Part shown: positions 8,087-17,039 of the stretch, in pieces | Numbering within the stretch: position 1 is the stretch's first letter | Layout: each line of letters begins with the position of its first letter | DNA from: Listeria_A hofi | GTDB lineage: Bacteria; Bacillota; Bacilli; Lactobacillales; Listeriaceae | Length of the DNA: 64,000 bases | Direction of reading: 5' to 3' | Assembly (NCBI RefSeq): GCF_963575615.1 | Contig: NZ_CAUYTL010000013.1 | Location: 3,169-67,168 of the forward strand | Program-made: the position numbers and the translations under genes | Notes under the pieces: model-generated | What the model was told of the DNA's origin: nothing | The model's database searches: none | The model's input: the letters and a program-made list of their open reading frames with translations, nothing else

Positions 8087-10405
8087 TTAACCAACCACGA
8101 GCCCTTCTGGATCAAGTTCTAGCAATGCGTGTGCAAAATAGAAATGATAGCGATCTTGGAATTTGGTAAATAGTTCTGCTCCTTCTTTTTGATACATCAC
8201 GAGCGGATCTTGTTGACCGTAAGCGCGCAAATGAATGCCTTCGCGAAGTTGTACCATTTGATCCAAGTGCACAACCCACATTTGATCAAGCAGATTCAAA
8301 TATACTTCTTTTTCGATTTGATTAATGGTGCCCGCTGGGAATTTCATGCGTTGTTTTCGATGCCAAAATATCAAGGCTTCTGCAGCTTCTTCTTGTGACA
8401 TCAATGTAACTTGATCGAACGAGAATGGGAATTTTGTCCCGCCTAGTAACTCGCCCATTTTGGCATAACGAGCATCTAAATCCGATTCGCGCTCTGAAAA
8501 AACATCTTCTGCCACTTCTCGTAAAATTCGTTCTGAAAAAGCCCCTAATTTATCGATACTTAGCAAACGATCCCGCTCCTCATATACCTTCTTGCGCTGA
8601 ATATCAATGACCTCATCGTATGAAAGCAAGTTCTTCCGCATATCGTAGTTCGAGCCTTCTAAACGTCTTTGCGCCTCAATCACAAGCTGATGTACTTTTC
8701 GTGAATGCACAGGCTTATCATCAAAATTGTATTTTTGCTTCGTGCGGCGAATATAGCTTTCCCAACGTTTATTATCGTAATGATCAACTAATTCATCATC
8801 AAGCGACAAAATAAACTTACTAAAACCTGGATCACCACGCCGTCCAGAACGTCCCATCAACTGTAGATCGATACGGCGACTTTCATGGCGCTCTGTTCCA
8901 ATCACAGCTAAGCCTCCAAGCGTATAGACGCCTTTATCAAGCTTAATATCTGTACCGCGCCCGGCCATATTTGTCGCCAGCGTTACCATGCCACGTTTTC
9001 CAGCACGCGCAATAATTTCTGCCTCTTGTTCATGATTTTTTGCGTTCAACACTTGATGCGGAATCCCTGCTTTTGTAAGTAACTCGCTGACCCATTCATT
9101 GCTCTTAATCGAAGACGTTCCAATCAAAATCGGCTGCCCGCGTTCATACCGACCCGAAACTTCATACACAATAGCTTCACCTTTTTGCTCCCGCGTATAG
9201 AAAACTTCATCCTTATTGTCCACCCGGTTCACTCGTAAATGCGTCGGGATTACCACAACATCCATATTATAAATATGACGGAATTCCTCTTCCTCTGTTT
9301 TCCCCGTCCCTGTCATACCTGATAGCTTCTTATACATCCGAAAATAATTCTGTACCGTAATCGTCGCTAACGTCCGTGATTCCTCGCGAACTTCTACGCC
9401 TTCCTTAGCCTCAATCGCTTGGTGTAACCCATCATTAAATCTCCGCCCCGGTAAAGCTCGCCCTGTATGCGGATCAATGATAAGGACTTCCCCATCCAGG
9501 ACAACATAATCCTTATCTTTATGCATCAAAAAATGCGCTCGTAACAGTAATGTCGTAATGCGGTGCAATGGCTGATTTTCCTCGGCATACAACGAGTTAA
9601 TTTTCCAAAAACGCTCTGCCTTCTCGATTCCCGCATCATGCAACCAGACGAAACGCTTCTTCTCCTCAACCTCATAATCGTCCGTCAACATCGTCCGAAC
9701 AAGCGTATCCGCAATTTCATACAGCGTTAAATCCTCTTCCTTGCGATCCGAAATCAAGAGCGGTGTCCGTGCCTCATCAATCAAAATCGAATCCGCCTCA
9801 TCAATCAGTACAAAATCAAGCCCCGTCTGCACTTTATCCTCCATTTGACGCACCATATTATCCCGCAAATAGTCAAAACCGAACTCCGACGCCGTCCCGT
9901 AGATAACATCCGCGTTATAAATTGCCTGCTTCTGCTCCTTCTCAAGTCCAGAAACATTCAAACCAACAGACAATCCTAAGTACTCTAGCACACGCCCAAT
10001 TTCCTCGCGGTCACGCTTAGCAAGATACTCGTTAGCCGTCACAAGATGAACCTTATTTCCTCGTAAAACTTCTATGTACATGACAAATAAAGATACGAGC
10101 GTCTTACCTTCTCCCGTCTTCATCTCCGCGATTTTACCATCCCCAAGTACGAAAGCACCAATTAACTGCACCATCACTGCCTCAAGCCCAACGACCCGCC
10201 GTGCAGCTTCCCGCACAAGTGTAAAAATATAAATCCGATCGCGTTCTGTAATCTCACGTTCCTGAAACTTTTGCAACCAATGTTGTGTCTGCTCTCTAAG
10301 CGCTGACTGATCCATTAATCTATATAAATCTTCCCGCTTTACTACCTCACGAGCTAAATCCCGATATGCCTTCACTATTTTTCGATCATCGTATGATTGT
10401 GCCAT
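8087..10405 (-). CDS. secA2: accessory Sec ATPase SecA2
   Basis: A 772-residue SecA-type preprotein translocase motor. Visible parts are Walker A GEGKTLVS preceded by AEMKT, the DEAD-type DEADSILID motif, a preprotein-crosslinking region, the second helicase domain with GTSSIKSNEWVS, ATNMAGRGTD and LMGRSGRRGD, then helical wing and scaffold. The zinc-binding C-terminal tail of SecA1 is absent and it is shorter than housekeeping SecA (about 840), as expected for SecA2. In Listeria SecA2 exports p60 and other autolysins (known), and iap lies divergently next door. The ATG at 10405 follows TTAGGAGGCATAAAA. A TATAAT -10 box (10435-10430) implies a short leader. Confidence 0.96.
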   Translation of the reverse strand: MAQSYDDRKIVKAYRDLAREVVKREDLYRLMDQSALREQTQHWLQKFQEREITERDRIYIFTLVREAARRVVGLEAVMVQLIGAFVLGDGKIAEMKTGEGKTLVSLFVMYIEVLRGNKVHLVTANEYLAKRDREEIGRVLEYLGLSVGLNVSGLEKEQKQAIYNADVIYGTASEFGFDYLRDNMVRQMEDKVQTGLDFVLIDEADSILIDEARTPLLISDRKEEDLTLYEIADTLVRTMLTDDYEVEEKKRFVWLHDAGIEKAERFWKINSLYAEENQPLHRITTLLLRAHFLMHKDKDYVVLDGEVLIIDPHTGRALPGRRFNDGLHQAIEAKEGVEVREESRTLATITVQNYFRMYKKLSGMTGTGKTEEEEFRHIYNMDVVVIPTHLRVNRVDNKDEVFYTREQKGEAIVYEVSGRYERGQPILIGTSSIKSNEWVSELLTKAGIPHQVLNAKNHEQEAEIIARAGKRGMVTLATNMAGRGTDIKLDKGVYTLGGLAVIGTERHESRRIDLQLMGRSGRRGDPGFSKFILSLDDELVDHYDNKRWESYIRRTKQKYNFDDKPVHSRKVHQLVIEAQRRLEGSNYDMRKNLLSYDEVIDIQRKKVYEERDRLLSIDKLGAFSERILREVAEDVFSERESDLDARYAKMGELLGGTKFPFSFDQVTLMSQEEAAEALIFWHRKQRMKFPAGTINQIEKEVYLNLLDQMWVVHLDQMVQLREGIHLRAYGQQDPLVMYQKEGAELFTKFQDRYHFYFAHALLELDPEGLVVG

Positions 10406-10830
10406 TTTTATGCCTCCTAATCCTCTCCTATTATAACCTAGAAAGCATTGCAAAACCAAGGAATTCATAGAATAAATTTCACGCTATGTGATGCTTAGTA
10501 AGAAGTACTGGAATTCAATTATTACAGTTTGATTAAATTTTTCTATTGCAAATTACCAACAGGTTTCGCCATGCGCAAGTTTGCTAAAGTTATTATGCAC
10601 AAAGTTGGCCGGCTACTTCCCAAGTTCATGCGCTCTCTGATTTTATAAAACACACGTTCTGATTTCTCTTCTTTACAGCCATGTTACAGAAACAACCGCG
10701 TGTTCATAAAATACACTCAAAACCCTATTTTTGTATTTGTAATTTAAATTAATTCCACGTAGAATGGGTATTACATGAGTATGTATATAGAAAAACCTAG
10801 AATGAAAAGTAAGAGAGGAGTTTTAAAAAT
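10406..10830. promoter_or_regulatory. divergent secA2/iap promoter region
   Basis: A 425-nt region. The secA2 side has a TATAAT at 10435-10430 just upstream of its ribosome site. On the iap side TTGTAA (10737-10742), a 17-nt spacer and TAGAAT (10760-10765) form a good sigma-A-type promoter with a leader of about 60 nt. Between them is a 25-codon cationic reading frame (10571-10648) that I do not call as a gene. No operator is recognised. Confidence 0.6.
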
Positions 10831-12657
10831 ATGAAAAAGGCGGCAATCGCAACGGCAACGGCTGGAATCGCAGTTACGGCCTTCGCAGCACCAACCATCG
10901 CATCAGCAAGCACGGTCATCGTACAAGCAGGCGACACACTTTGGGGGATCGCTCAAAAAGCAGGTACAGACGTTGATTCTATTAAAAAGGCAAACAAACT
11001 AACTTCGGATACCATTTTCCCAGGTCAAAAATTAGAGATATCGCAACTTACTGAGGAAACAAAGAAATCTGTCAACGCAACATGGCTTAACGTTCGTCAA
11101 GGTCCAAGCGTTGATAATCGAATCATTACTTCTATTAAAGGTGGCACACAAGTCACTGTTGAAACAACCGAAGAAAATGGCTGGAGTAAAGTCACTTACG
11201 CAGATGGAAAATCAGGCTATGTCAATGGTAAATACTTGTCTGACGCCGCTGCTACTGCTCCCGTTGTAGAACAACAAGAAGCGCCAACACCAAGCACGCC
11301 AGTTCAAGAAGAAGTAACCGAGCAACAAACAGAAGCACCAGTCGCGCCAAAAGCCGAGGCAGAAGTAACACAACCTGCTGTCGAGCAAGAAGTTACAGCA
11401 AACGCGACAACACATACAGTAAAAAGCGGCGACACACTTTGGGCATTATCAACCAAATATGGCGTATCCGTTCAGAACTTGATCGCATGGAATAATCTAT
11501 CTTCCTCTTCGATCTACGTTGGTCAAACACTTGCAGTCGATCAAAGCAAAGCACAAGCTCCTGCACCAGAGACTGAAAAAGAAGAAGTAACAGCTCCCGT
11601 TGTGAAAGATGAAGCACCGGAAACCGTTACAGAAACTGCACCACCAGCGCCAGAAGCAGAAGTTAAAGAAGATACTAAAGCTCCCGTTACACCTCCAAAA
11701 GAGGAACAAGATGAGGCTCCGGTCGTTCAAGTAGATACAAATGCATCTACATACACGGTTCAAGCTGGCGACTCGCTTTCTAAAATTGCAACACTTTTTG
11801 GCACAAGCGTAGCAAACTTACAAGCAATCAACAGCCTAACTGATGACAATATTGTTGTTGGCGACGTTTTAAAAGTGAAAGGTTCTGCACCCGTGAAAGA
11901 AACGGTGGACAAGCCAGACACAGAGAAACCAGCCGTGACACCAGAAGTATCAAAGCCAGACACAAAACCAACAACGAACGTCAACAAACCGAGCAAGCCA
12001 AGCAGACCAGCTGTTGATACTTCCAACACATCTAACTACACAGTCCAAAGCGGTGACTCTTACTTTACAATCGCGCAAAAATTTGGCATGACCGTATCTA
12101 ACTTGAAAGCTCTAAACAACGCAACAAGCGATAACCTCCAAGTTGGCGATGTTTTGAAAGTAAAAGGAACAGCATCTAACGTTAACAAACCATCGAATAA
12201 TACAAATAGCAACAACTCGAATTCAAGCTCTAACAGTAGCAACTCCAATAATAATTCCAATAGCGGTAGCAACAACGCATCATCTGGTACTGCAAGTTTC
12301 AGCGCGCTAATGAATGAAGCGCAGAAGCATCTTGGAAAACCTTATTCATGGGGTGGCAATGGTCCATCATCATTCGATTGCTCTGGCTATACGAAATATG
12401 TCTTTGCAAAACAAGGCATTTCGATTCCACGTACATCCGGATCTCAATACGCAGCTTCCACAAAAATCAGCGCTAGCCAAGCACAACCTGGCGACCTAGT
12501 ATTCTTTGATTATGGTAGCGGTATTGCCCATGTCGGTATTTATATCGGCGGCGGAAAAATGATTAATGCACAAAACGATGGCGTAAAAATTGATAACGTG
12601 TCATCTGGTTACTGGGCTAGATACCTGGTTGGTTACGGTAAAGTAGCTAATTTCTAA
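10831..12657 (+). CDS. iap: p60 cell-wall hydrolase (NlpC/P60 endopeptidase)
   Basis: A 608-residue secreted murein hydrolase. Signal peptide 1-26. LysM1 about 28-72, bacterial SH3 about 80-138, LysM2 about 194-237, LysM3 about 306-350 and LysM4 about 402-447, with Pro/Glu/Thr-rich linkers between them and an Asn/Ser-rich linker about 450-487. The C-terminal NlpC/P60 domain (about 490-608) has Cys517 in FDCSGY and His567 in AHVGIY. The domain cleaves peptidoglycan stem peptides, and Listeria p60 is needed for daughter-cell separation and exported by SecA2 (known). Four LysM domains instead of the two in L. monocytogenes p60 make it longer. GAGAGGAG precedes the ATG. Confidence 0.97.
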   Translation: MKKAAIATATAGIAVTAFAAPTIASASTVIVQAGDTLWGIAQKAGTDVDSIKKANKLTSDTIFPGQKLEISQLTEETKKSVNATWLNVRQGPSVDNRIITSIKGGTQVTVETTEENGWSKVTYADGKSGYVNGKYLSDAAATAPVVEQQEAPTPSTPVQEEVTEQQTEAPVAPKAEAEVTQPAVEQEVTANATTHTVKSGDTLWALSTKYGVSVQNLIAWNNLSSSSIYVGQTLAVDQSKAQAPAPETEKEEVTAPVVKDEAPETVTETAPPAPEAEVKEDTKAPVTPPKEEQDEAPVVQVDTNASTYTVQAGDSLSKIATLFGTSVANLQAINSLTDDNIVVGDVLKVKGSAPVKETVDKPDTEKPAVTPEVSKPDTKPTTNVNKPSKPSRPAVDTSNTSNYTVQSGDSYFTIAQKFGMTVSNLKALNNATSDNLQVGDVLKVKGTASNVNKPSNNTNSNNSNSSSNSSNSNNNSNSGSNNASSGTASFSALMNEAQKHLGKPYSWGGNGPSSFDCSGYTKYVFAKQGISIPRTSGSQYAASTKISASQAQPGDLVFFDYGSGIAHVGIYIGGGKMINAQNDGVKIDNVSSGYWARYLVGYGKVANF

Positions 12658-12668
12658 ATAAAATAAAG

Positions 12669-12722
12669 CAGAATGACCATCCAAACCTCCCACAGAGATT
12701 AGGATAGTTATTCTGTTTTTTT
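12669..12722 (+). terminator. intrinsic terminator after iap
   Basis: An imperfect stem, CAGAATGACCATCC with GGATAGTTATTCTG (12669-12682 with 12702-12715), is followed by a T run. Confidence 0.8.
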
Positions 12723-12798
12723 GTGTCACGTATCCATATCTCCACGGATTATTTTATGATATAGTAGAGTTACTACTTTATAAATGAGGATGAAAATT

Positions 12799-13986
12799 GT
12801 GAATGAACTAACCGTTAAAATAAAGAAAAAATCTGCTCAAAGCTACATAAAGGGTTACCCACTAATTACAAAAGAAGCACTAGTAACTATCCCTGACATG
12901 GAAGAAGGCACGATACTACGTTTAGTCGACGAGTCCAATCGCTTCCTCGCAAAAGGCTATTATGGAAACCAGAATAAGGGAATTGGATGGATTCTGACAT
13001 GCGATGAAAAACAGCCGCTAGATGAAGCCTTTTTTACAAGACTGTTTAAAGAAGCTTTTGCTAAGCGCCAAGTCTTTTTCAACGATGACGCTACGACTAC
13101 ATTCCGAATTTTTAATGGCGAAGGTGATGGTTTAGGTGGTTTGACAATCGATTATTACGATGGTTTTATCGTCTTGCAATGGTATAGCCAAGGAATTTAT
13201 AAATGGAAGTCAGTCTTACTCGCAGCCCTCAAAAAGGCTATTAACACGCTCGGTATCTATGAAAAACGGCGCTTTGATGCGAAAGGTCAATACTTAGAAA
13301 GCAATGATTTTTTGGAAGGTAATATTGCTCCCGAGCCACTTATCGTCAAGGAAAATGGCATCAATTATGCAGTTTACTTAAATGACGGTGCAATGACTGG
13401 TATTTTCCTTGATCAGCGTGATGTCCGCAAAACGATTTGTGACACGTATGCCGCTGGACGCACCGTATTGAACACATTCTCCTACACAGGAGCCTTTTCC
13501 GTTGCCGCTGCATTCGGCGGTGCCACGCATACAACTAATGTAGACGTGGCCAATCGTAGCATCCCAAAAACCCGTGAACAATTCACTGTAAACGAACTTG
13601 ATCCAGCCGCGCACACTATTATGGCCGAAGACGTTTTTCAATACTTCAAATACGCGAACCGAAAAGCACTGGCATTTGATATGGTGATTTTAGACCCGCC
13701 AAGTTTTGCTCGTACGAAAAAAACAACATTCAGCGTTGCAAAAGACTACGGGAAACTATTAGAAGAAAGCATCGCGATTACAAATCCAAATGGCATTATC
13801 ATCGCGTCAACCAACTATGCTGGGTACGGAATGGATAAATTCAAGCAAGTAGTGCAAGAAGCGTTTAAGAATCAAGGACGCGAATACAAAATTGTTGAGC
13901 AGTTTACGCTACCTGCCGATTTCGTAACACAAAGTAGCTTTAAAGAAGGCGATTATTTGAAAGTTTTGTTCTTGGAAGTGAAATAG
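12799..13986 (+). CDS. class I SAM-dependent rRNA large-subunit methyltransferase (RlmI-like)
   Basis: About 395 residues. An N-terminal PUA-like domain (YIKGYPLITKEAL, about 10-75) is followed by a Rossmann methyltransferase fold: SAM-binding VLNTFSYTGAFSVAAAFGGA (about 225-245) and catalytic VILDPPSFARTK (about 295-305). This layout matches the RlmI/RlmK (COG1092) family that makes 5-methylcytosine in 23S rRNA; the exact target base is inferred from the family. The GTG at 12799 is chosen because GAGG lies 9 nt upstream; an in-frame ATG at 12784 lacks a ribosome site. It is transcribed alone between two terminators. Confidence 0.85.
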   Translation: MNELTVKIKKKSAQSYIKGYPLITKEALVTIPDMEEGTILRLVDESNRFLAKGYYGNQNKGIGWILTCDEKQPLDEAFFTRLFKEAFAKRQVFFNDDATTTFRIFNGEGDGLGGLTIDYYDGFIVLQWYSQGIYKWKSVLLAALKKAINTLGIYEKRRFDAKGQYLESNDFLEGNIAPEPLIVKENGINYAVYLNDGAMTGIFLDQRDVRKTICDTYAAGRTVLNTFSYTGAFSVAAAFGGATHTTNVDVANRSIPKTREQFTVNELDPAAHTIMAEDVFQYFKYANRKALAFDMVILDPPSFARTKKTTFSVAKDYGKLLEESIAITNPNGIIIASTNYAGYGMDKFKQVVQEAFKNQGREYKIVEQFTLPADFVTQSSFKEGDYLKVLFLEVK

Positions 13987-13987
13987 T

Positions 13988-14037
13988 AAGAACCTCCAAT
14001 CGTGGCACGTAGAAATGCTCGGATTGGAGGTTCTTTT
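13988..14037 (+). terminator. intrinsic terminator after the methyltransferase
   Basis: A 12-bp perfect stem (13990-14001 with 14022-14033, GAACCTCCAATC) with a 20-nt loop and a TTTT tail on the plus strand. It may also stop the converging minus-strand gene. Confidence 0.85.
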
Positions 14038-14040
14038 ACT

Positions 14041-14439
14041 TTATGCGGAGATTCGCTGACTTGAACAATCTAGTTTGAATGCACGATTTGCTAAAATTTG
14101 AAATACAATAGATATGCCTGCAAAAGTGAAGCAAATAAAGCTAGGCCAAAGATGCCAAGTCCAAGAATTGTTCCATAACATCCAGATAAGCAGAGTTAAA
14201 AGGGCAATCATAGTGCACACATGGGATATAACCAAGAAGCATCGCACTTTAAAGCTCAAAACAGTAACCAAATTTTCATCTTTAATATGGCGCCAAATTC
14301 GCCCACTTACTATTCGGTGCACAAAATAATTATCCAACTCTCCTTTGTTCATTTTCTGAATACCAATAATAGCCATTGGAATAGTTGATAGAATAACAAT
14401 TATTATTACAATATAGCAAAATAAAAGCCACATATTCAT
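14041..14439 (-). CDS. small membrane protein downstream of the CRISPR array
   Basis: About 132 residues with three hydrophobic stretches (near residues 3-25, 68-92 and 98-118) and no recognised domain. The start is uncertain: ATG at 14439 or 14433, neither with a strong ribosome site. The 5' end lies about 30 nt from the terminal CRISPR repeat, the array is transcribed in the same direction and no terminator lies between, so its transcript may begin in the array leader. Whether it takes part in immunity is unknown. Confidence 0.6.
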   Translation of the reverse strand: MNMWLLFCYIVIIIVILSTIPMAIIGIQKMNKGELDNYFVHRIVSGRIWRHIKDENLVTVLSFKVRCFLVISHVCTMIALLTLLIWMLWNNSWTWHLWPSFICFTFAGISIVFQILANRAFKLDCSSQRISA

Positions 14440-14469
14440 CCCACTTTCTTTTATGTAGACCAATTTGAT

Positions 14470-15552
14470 GAAGAGATTTCACATTTCTTAGATAAAAACC
14501 CTACCGGATTATAGCGCTAACTAGCACGCCAACCAAATTTACATTTCACATTACTTAGATAAAAACCAACGGCTTTATAGTTTGTTCCTGGTCCGGAACG
14601 AAATTTACATTTCACATTACTTAGATAAAAACGATGGCACGTTTGAGTTCCAATATCAAGATGGTGCTATTTACATTTCACATTACTTAGATAAAAACGT
14701 CTAAGCGCTCCGCCTCTTGGTAAGTCAGCCCATTATTTACATTTCACATTACTTAGATAAAAACCTTAGACTCTTTAACAAATGATTATTTAAAACAATA
14801 TGATTTACATTTCACATTACTTAGATAAAAACACAAAAGGAAATAGGAAAATACCGCTTGAAAATGATTTACATTTCACATTACTTAGATAAAAACCAAC
14901 AAGCCAAATCCTAATAGAACAATAGATGTCATATTTACATTTCACATTACTTAGATAAAAACATGCTAAAATGTGATGTTTTATGCGTTTTTATGTATAT
15001 TTACATTTCACATTACTTAGATAAAAACGTGATTAAAAAATAATACTCTCGACTGCCTAACAGGATTTACATTTCACATTACTTAGATAAAAACGCTAGG
15101 TAAGAAACGTTTAATCATACCGGACACGATTTACATTTCACATTACTTAGATAAAAACGGAAAGCGAGCAGGATAGACTTTCACGTTCCAACGAGATTTA
15201 CATTTCACATTACTTAGATAAAAACGAAAGGCTTCGTTATAATCGCGTGCGATATCGTCCAATTTACATTTCACATTACTTAGATAAAAACCTAACCTTA
15301 CCTGCGTCTACCTCTGGTATGACAGGATTTACATTTCACATTACTTAGATAAAAACACCAGGGACGTATGCAGATGAATGTGGTATAGTTTAATTTACAT
15401 TTCACATTACTTAGATAAAAACAAAAAAAGAAAACAAATGGAAAAATGATGAACGAATTTACATTTCACATTACTTAGATAAAAACTTGAAGGGTGCACT
15501 TGAGGAAGCGGCTTCGAAAGGGATTTACATTTCACATTACTTAGATAAAAAC
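14470..15552 (-). CRISPR. type I-B CRISPR array, 17 repeats and 16 spacers
   Basis: The repeats are 30 nt. In transcript (minus) orientation they begin GTTTTTATCTAAG and end GAAATGTAAAT, typical of subtype I-B. Sixteen copies are identical; the leftmost (14470-14499) differs at six positions and marks the leader-distal end. Repeat starts: 14470, 14537, 14603, 14669, 14735, 14803, 14867, 14933, 14999, 15065, 15129, 15196, 15262, 15327, 15393, 15457, 15523. Spacers are 34-38 nt, mostly 36. The newest spacer should be 15487-15522, next to the leader. By the family rule the Cas6 cut leaves an 8-nt handle ATGTAAAT. I saw no repeated spacer. Confidence 0.98.
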
Positions 15553-15752
15553 CCGTGCATTTTCAGCCCTACTCCCATCATACCTCATAACCTCAAATCT
15601 GTCGACCTCCATCAAAACGGACTACTTCTGCTTCATTTTTGGTTCGCCGTCCTCTTCCAATCCACCAAACCCATTCTCCCCCAATCATCTATCAAAATCT
15701 GTCGACCTCCCGTAATTTTTACACTATCGGTGGTCGACAGATTTTCTATACA
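15553..15752 (-). promoter_or_regulatory. CRISPR leader with repeated GTCGAC motifs
   Basis: A 200-nt region between cas2 and the first repeat. It carries AAATCTGTCGACCTCC twice in the same direction exactly 100 nt apart (15595-15610 and 15695-15710). A third, inverted copy (GGTCGACAGATTTT, 15732-15745) forms a 14-bp stem with 15694-15707 around a 24-nt loop. The position fits a leader that carries the array promoter and the integration signal. The role of the motif is inferred. Confidence 0.7.
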
Positions 15753-16031
15753 TCAGAAAAAATTCGATGTTTTCTCATCCGCAACACCCCAAAACTCCTT
15801 CTCCAACCAGCGTTCCTGCCGACTCGAAAACACGATAACCGAATCCTCCTCTTCACGAATATACTTATCTAATTCCATCCGTAATTTCGCCAATAATGCA
15901 GGCGTTATTTCACCCTCAAAAACCGATTTTTGCACGTGCGTCAAATATTTTTTACAAATCTTAAAAATATTTCGTGACACTTTTGCACCGCCATTGTCTT
16001 GAGCAATGTCGTAAATCAAGATAATATACAT
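15753..16031 (-). CDS. cas2: CRISPR integrase subunit Cas2
   Basis: 92 residues with the ferredoxin-like Cas2 start MYIILIYDI (Asp in YDI) followed by a helix KVSRNIFKICKKYL and VQKSVFEGEI. Cas2 dimers bridge two Cas1 dimers in the spacer-integration complex (known). The ATG at 16031 is used because Cas2 proteins begin MY(I/V)ILIYD; a GTG two codons earlier directly follows the cas1 stop. It is the last gene of the cas operon. Confidence 0.93.
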   Translation of the reverse strand: MYIILIYDIAQDNGGAKVSRNIFKICKKYLTHVQKSVFEGEITPALLAKLRMELDKYIREEEDSVIVFSSRQERWLEKEFWGVADEKTSNFF

Positions 16032-16037
16032 CTCCAC

Positions 16038-17027
16038 TCACCACCAAATCTTAAATCCTTCGTAACGCTTATCATTCATCAAATGCTTGATTAATTTATA
16101 ACATTCCAGTCGAATCAAATGCCGATACGATACATTCCTCCCCAAATCTCGATGCTTCACCGTTTCTTTCATCCGAATATCATACGCCTGCAAAATTTTC
16201 TGCCTCGCTTCTTTTTTCATGTAACAGAAATTGGCCTCTTTCTCAAAATCTTTCTCCGTAATAATATTCTTATTCAGCATGCTAAAGATTAATCGATCCG
16301 CAATCAACGGCTTGAAAACCTCTGAAATATCAAGGCATAATGAGAATCGACGTTCACCTGCACTATGCAAATAACTAATAGCAGGATTCAACTGTGTCTT
16401 ATAAATCTCTGTCAAGCAACTGGAATACACCAGCGAATTCACATAGGAGATTAGCGTGTTAATCATATTATCTGGTGGTCTCTTCACTCTTTTCTCAAAG
16501 TCAATTTCTTGATTAATAATCTCCTGCCACGCACGATAATACACTTTCCGAATATTGCCCTCAATCCCCATCAGCTCTTGGATATTATCCGTTTTCAAAA
16601 TCCCCCTTCGCAACGTTTTAATCTCATCCATCGCCGTATCTACATCTTTACCGCGCTGCCGATAATACCTTAAGTTTCGCAAAATATTAAACGAAGCACT
16701 TTCCACGAACTGTATGGCAACATCATGACGTCGCTTTTCATCCGCATAATGGGATACTTGAGCAACTAGCAATTCCCCCGAAACAGTCGATTCACGCGGA
16801 TAATAACTGCCACTATAAAATCCATAATAATTAAAGATATGAACAGGAATCCCTAATTGTCCAATATAATTCAAACATTTCGTATTCAAATCCACTTCAC
16901 CAAACAGAAAAATTTCGCGCGTCATTTCAACTTTTAAATCTTTAAAATTCCCATCTGGCGCCGTTAACCGCACGACGTTATCCTTGCGTTTCAATTCTCC
17001 ATTCGAAAACAAATAATAACTCTCCAT
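16038..17027 (-). CDS. cas1: CRISPR integrase Cas1 (subtype I-B)
   Basis: 329 residues. The N-terminal beta domain begins MESYYLFSNGELKRKDN, followed by the helical catalytic domain with the metal-site residues in ELMGIEGNIRKVYY (Glu), YLHSAGERRFSLCLDISE (His and Asp) and a basic C-terminus. Cas1 inserts new spacers at the leader end (known). ATG 17027 is chosen with GAGGTGAGGGGA upstream. The gene lies between cas4 and cas2 with almost no spacing. All catalytic regions are present, so the locus should be able to acquire spacers. Confidence 0.95.
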   Translation of the reverse strand: MESYYLFSNGELKRKDNVVRLTAPDGNFKDLKVEMTREIFLFGEVDLNTKCLNYIGQLGIPVHIFNYYGFYSGSYYPRESTVSGELLVAQVSHYADEKRRHDVAIQFVESASFNILRNLRYYRQRGKDVDTAMDEIKTLRRGILKTDNIQELMGIEGNIRKVYYRAWQEIINQEIDFEKRVKRPPDNMINTLISYVNSLVYSSCLTEIYKTQLNPAISYLHSAGERRFSLCLDISEVFKPLIADRLIFSMLNKNIITEKDFEKEANFCYMKKEARQKILQAYDIRMKETVKHRDLGRNVSYRHLIRLECYKLIKHLMNDKRYEGFKIWW

Positions 17028-17039
17028 TCCCCTCACCTC

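Noticed and set aside
7651..8115. 154-codon minus frame overlapping the AI-2E-family gene start
   Set aside because: It is in another frame over the conserved membrane helices of the real gene and ends without domain content.
11212..12275. Several antisense frames within iap, rich in Leu/Cys
   Set aside because: They arise from the Pro/Glu/Asn-rich repetitive coding sequence of p60 on the opposite strand.
12784..12798. ATG at 12784 as the methyltransferase start
   Set aside because: No ribosome site upstream; GAGG is well placed for the GTG at 12799, though the longer form cannot be excluded.
15487..16002. Plus-strand 171-codon frame across the array end and cas2
   Set aside because: It begins in a CRISPR spacer, runs through a repeat and the leader, and is antisense to cas2; a chance frame.
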